This document shows positions 61,181 through 64,000 of a stretch of 64,000 bases of DNA, piece by piece (position 1 is the first letter of the stretch; each line of letters starts with the position of its first letter). The stretch lies in assembly GCA_017559845.1 (NCBI GenBank), contig JAFYQQ010000058.1, positions 1-64,000 of the forward strand, read 5' to 3'. Both the position numbers and the translations under genes were made by a program. The DNA comes from Bacteroidaceae bacterium (GTDB lineage Bacteria > Bacteroidota > Bacteroidia > Bacteroidales > Bacteroidaceae). The notes below the pieces were generated by a model. It saw only the letters and a program-made list of their open reading frames with translations, made no database searches and was not told the DNA's origin.

Positions 61181-64000
61181 ATGAGGCAAAAAAACTTCTT
61201 CTCTCTGTTTACTGCCATCACGATGATGTTCGCATTCCTGCTCCCAGGCACAACGCTGGCACAGGAAAATGCTGACGTTTTCGGACTGAATGACGGTTAC
61301 AGAAACAACACCACCATCGAACAGATGGAAGATGGTTCGTGGGTGATTACCACCATAGGCTCTGATCCCTATGTGGCATCCACAGGTTTGAATCGCGACC
61401 TCACAGAGGCCGAGACAACACTTACTTTCGAGTATCAGGCATCTGATGAAGCCCAACTCGAGTTTTTCTTCTCCAGAAAAGCCGGAACCAGCTACGAAGG
61501 CGGTTACAGCTACAATCTGGGCAACGCTCCTGCCACCAATGAGTGGAAGCGAATCAATCTGGACATCACCAAGGCACGCCAGGTATGGGGCTGGGGAACC
61601 CTCGGTCACACCATACGTGTGGATGCCGGTAATGCCGAAGGCTTGACCTTCCGCATCCGCGACCTCCGCGTTTGCACTGATGCTCCCGATAACCCATTGG
61701 CAGATTATACCGTACAGGACGGAGTCATCCAGATTAACACCCAGGAAGACTTTGAAAATTGGGTTGCCGGATTCAACAAATTCATGACCAAGCCCATCAT
61801 CGTTGACACAGATGTGGCCTTGAACACAGATGTAACGCTTACTTCTGCCAAGGGAACTCCCATTCCTCAGTTGAATTCAGTATTCGACGGCAAGGGACAC
61901 AAGATGACCCTCGACATCTCTCATATAGAGGCAGGCGTTAGCGTGGAAGTGGGTTGTGCCCCCATCGGCTTGCTTTACGGTACTGTAAAGAACTTGGTTG
62001 TCGACGGAACCAACACCTCTAACACCAAATATCTGGCATCTATTGCCAAGGACTGCCATGCCGGTTCACTTATCGAGAACGTAACCAGCTACGTAAACCT
62101 GATTTCTGAAATCAGCGGCGACGGTACCCATGGTGGTATTCTCGGCCGTTGCGAGGGTAGCACAACCATCCGTAACGTTGTATTTGCCGGAACCATTTCC
62201 GGTAGCGCCACCACTTCTTGCGGTGGTATTTCCGGTTGGTGTAACGCACGCAGCCTTTACGAAGGTGTATTGATGATTGGTGACATCCAGGTAGATCAGG
62301 CCAGCTGTAACACCATTACCCGTAACCAGGGCAATGCCGTTATCAAGAACGTATATGCAAGCGCGGCTTTCAACGAGACTCCCGGCGGCGTAGTCATCGC
62401 TACTCCCGAGCAGTTGGCAAGCGGTGAGGTTTGCTTCGGTCTGAATGGCGACCAGCGCAACATCGCGTTCTACCAGAACATTGGCGAAGATGTAGTTCCC
62501 GTTTTGGACAACACCCACAAGCAAGTATACTCTGACGGTGAATACAACTGTGACGGTACACTCATCAGCGAAAATCCTTCTTACAGCAACGAAGGAACCG
62601 TAAACATCCCCGACCATGTATGGAACCAATTCGGCACCTGCGACAATTGCGGTCAGGCACAGCCCGGTTTCATTGAACAAGACGCTGACGGCTACTATAT
62701 CGTTGACACTCCCGAAAAGTTGATCTACGCTGCCAACTATGCGACCAACAACCCCACTACCAAGATTAAGATCACTGCCGATCTTGACATGGCAGAGGTT
62801 ACCGAACACTACAGACCCATCCGTGGCGCTTATTCAGGTATCTTCGACGGTGGTGGCCATACCATCTCTAACTTGATTATCGACAACGTTCCCCACGAGG
62901 TTGGCGCCGTGGCAGAAGGCGCGGTTAAAGACCAGGCATTGATCGGTTTGGCCGGCGGCTGTACCGTGAAGAACCTTACCCTGGACGCAACCTGTTCTAT
63001 CAATGGTGGCGGTTACAGTGCAGGTTTCGTAGGCGAGACCACCGGTTCTGTTACCATTACCATGGAGAATCTGTTCATGCACGGTAACGTACGTGCCGCA
63101 GGCCCCAACGGTGCCGGTATCTATGGCTGTAACATGAGTTCTACCGCCACTGTTGTTATGAAGAACTGCGGTGTTACCGGTAATATCGTCGGTGACAACG
63201 AAGCCGGTGCATTGAGCGGCTGGTTCGCCGGCGGCAAGGCAACCGTCACCAACTGCTGGTTTACCGGTTCAGTATCTGGATGCGACAACACAACCAGCGC
63301 AGTATTCTGCCGTCCTGCCGGTGACTCTGATGTAACCTTTACCAACTGCTGGTCATACCAAGGTGACCGCAAAAATGTTGGCAAATTGGATTCAGAAGAT
63401 GCCGCCAAGAACGGTGAACTGGCATGGAAACTGAATAAGAGCAGCTTTGTAAATCCCACATGGTTCCAGAACCTGGATGAAGAGGATTTTGCTCCCACTT
63501 TGGATCCCACCCGTGGCATCGTTTACAAGACCACAGAAGGTTATGCCACTGTGATTGAGTCTGACGCAGAAAGCTTCGGCAAGTTCATGAAGGGACTTCA
63601 GGACGTAGGCTTGGCTTACATCGAGACCGAAGACGCACAGAACTATGCAAACATTCCTATGCTGGCTGAATATGTAGAACTGGTGAACGCCTACAGCACC
63701 ACCACCGACATGGCTACCATTACTGAGGCTTACAATGCAGAACAAGCCAAGTATAAGGAGGTAACCGCTTCTGTTACCGCTTACAAGAACTACCAGGCTC
63801 AGATTGAGGCAGTATTTGCCGAGCTGGAAGCCCGTGACGACTTCAGCGGTGACGACCGTGACTTCTTGGAAGGCATCTACCTGGGCGAGAGCGCAGGTCC
63901 CGGTGAATATGAAGGTGCTCCCAATGGTACTTACGAGTACATTATGGAGAACCGTACCCTCACCACCAAGGAAGTGAACGCCGAAATTGAGCATGTGAAG
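61181..64000 (+). CDS. Large exported repeat protein, GLUG-like, 3' end beyond the window
   Basis: An open frame of 940 codons without stop, from ATG 61181 (MRQKNFFSLFTAITMMFA), with a signal peptide ending near TLAQ. Residues 20-165 look like a jelly-roll carbohydrate-binding-type domain. Then two blocks with GLUG-like beta-helix repeats follow (PIRGAYSGIFDGGGHTISNL, GLAGGCTVKNLTLDA, GGISGWCNARSLYEG), each preceded by a TPEQLAS or TPEKLIYAANYA strand, and a CDNCGQAQPG element between. The last part turns helical. Codon bias is strong and the promoter near-perfect, so expression is likely high. Surface adhesion or cell-surface display is inferred; a sorting signal, if any, lies past the window end. 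Confidence 0.85.
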   Translation, partial: MRQKNFFSLFTAITMMFAFLLPGTTLAQENADVFGLNDGYRNNTTIEQMEDGSWVITTIGSDPYVASTGLNRDLTEAETTLTFEYQASDEAQLEFFFSRKAGTSYEGGYSYNLGNAPATNEWKRINLDITKARQVWGWGTLGHTIRVDAGNAEGLTFRIRDLRVCTDAPDNPLADYTVQDGVIQINTQEDFENWVAGFNKFMTKPIIVDTDVALNTDVTLTSAKGTPIPQLNSVFDGKGHKMTLDISHIEAGVSVEVGCAPIGLLYGTVKNLVVDGTNTSNTKYLASIAKDCHAGSLIENVTSYVNLISEISGDGTHGGILGRCEGSTTIRNVVFAGTISGSATTSCGGISGWCNARSLYEGVLMIGDIQVDQASCNTITRNQGNAVIKNVYASAAFNETPGGVVIATPEQLASGEVCFGLNGDQRNIAFYQNIGEDVVPVLDNTHKQVYSDGEYNCDGTLISENPSYSNEGTVNIPDHVWNQFGTCDNCGQAQPGFIEQDADGYYIVDTPEKLIYAANYATNNPTTKIKITADLDMAEVTEHYRPIRGAYSGIFDGGGHTISNLIIDNVPHEVGAVAEGAVKDQALIGLAGGCTVKNLTLDATCSINGGGYSAGFVGETTGSVTITMENLFMHGNVRAAGPNGAGIYGCNMSSTATVVMKNCGVTGNIVGDNEAGALSGWFAGGKATVTNCWFTGSVSGCDNTTSAVFCRPAGDSDVTFTNCWSYQGDRKNVGKLDSEDAAKNGELAWKLNKSSFVNPTWFQNLDEEDFAPTLDPTRGIVYKTTEGYATVIESDAESFGKFMKGLQDVGLAYIETEDAQNYANIPMLAEYVELVNAYSTTTDMATITEAYNAEQAKYKEVTASVTAYKNYQAQIEAVFAELEARDDFSGDDRDFLEGIYLGESAGPGEYEGAPNGTYEYIMENRTLTTKEVNAEIEHVK

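Overview
The window reads as chromosomal DNA of a Bacteroidales bacterium (Bacteroides/Phocaeicola/Prevotella-like). The reasons are promoters of the TTTG-N19/20-TAnnTTTG type, a type IX secretion plug-family protein, many exported glycoside hydrolases, a two-piece-type tmRNA tag (A)GENTYALAA, and a large SLBB-type polysaccharide exporter. I cannot fix genus or species from the sequence alone. No rRNA, tRNA, CRISPR array, transposase, integrase or SusC/SusD pair is visible.

Layout. 1-331: repeat-rich non-coding DNA. 0.3-7 kb (minus): aminopeptidase M18, a GH30 glycosidase broken by a frameshift, a cysteine desulfidase-family protein and a GH20 hexosaminidase. 7-10 kb: murQ (plus), then rfbD-rfbB (minus). 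10-14.6 kb: a fasciclin-domain lipoprotein, an exported nucleoside hydrolase and a DUF4838-like lipoprotein. 15-26 kb: a GntR-type regulator heads an operon of a nucleoside hydrolase-like protein, a GH140/DUF4038 protein and two beta-propeller paralogues. A decayed propeller tail follows, and then a DUF1080 protein and an esterase on the other strand. This looks like a small catabolic locus without SusC/D.

26-42 kb is an exopolysaccharide locus. The minus strand carries a ten-gene operon from a phosphoglycosyl transferase through SLBB exporter, chain-length protein, polymerase, flippase, two acyltransferases, two GT4 enzymes and a WbsX-like protein. The plus strand facing it carries a GH16 enzyme, a frameshifted TupA-like ATP-grasp gene and an MBOAT/SGNH O-acylation pair. 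The likely product is an acylated, possibly amino-acid-decorated surface glycan.

42.5-44.5 kb: tmRNA, a stand-alone AICAR transformylase and a small basic protein. 44.5-54.8 kb (minus): an RND efflux operon (adaptor, pump, TolC), an AmpG-like MFS protein, a T9SS plug-family protein, a TRIC/YadS channel, a D-2-hydroxyacid dehydrogenase and a DUF4891 protein. 55-60 kb: NhaC and POT transporters (minus) and a SulP transporter (plus). 60-61 kb: dense intergenic repeats. 61.2-64 kb: start of a large exported repeat protein that runs off the window.

The most unusual signal is a pair of intergenic elements about 45 kb apart (14906-15035 and 60036-60163). Both have the same leader, the same 12-base gap, and four units in exact 21-bp phase of alternating complementary 5-base arms. 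The arm words differ between the two loci (TGAAA/TTTCA versus TGGGA/TCCCA), but pairing is kept. Two genes are broken at homopolymers (A5 near 5345, C7 at 27188-27194), and the GntR gene has 11-bp-phased operator-like repeats around its promoter.
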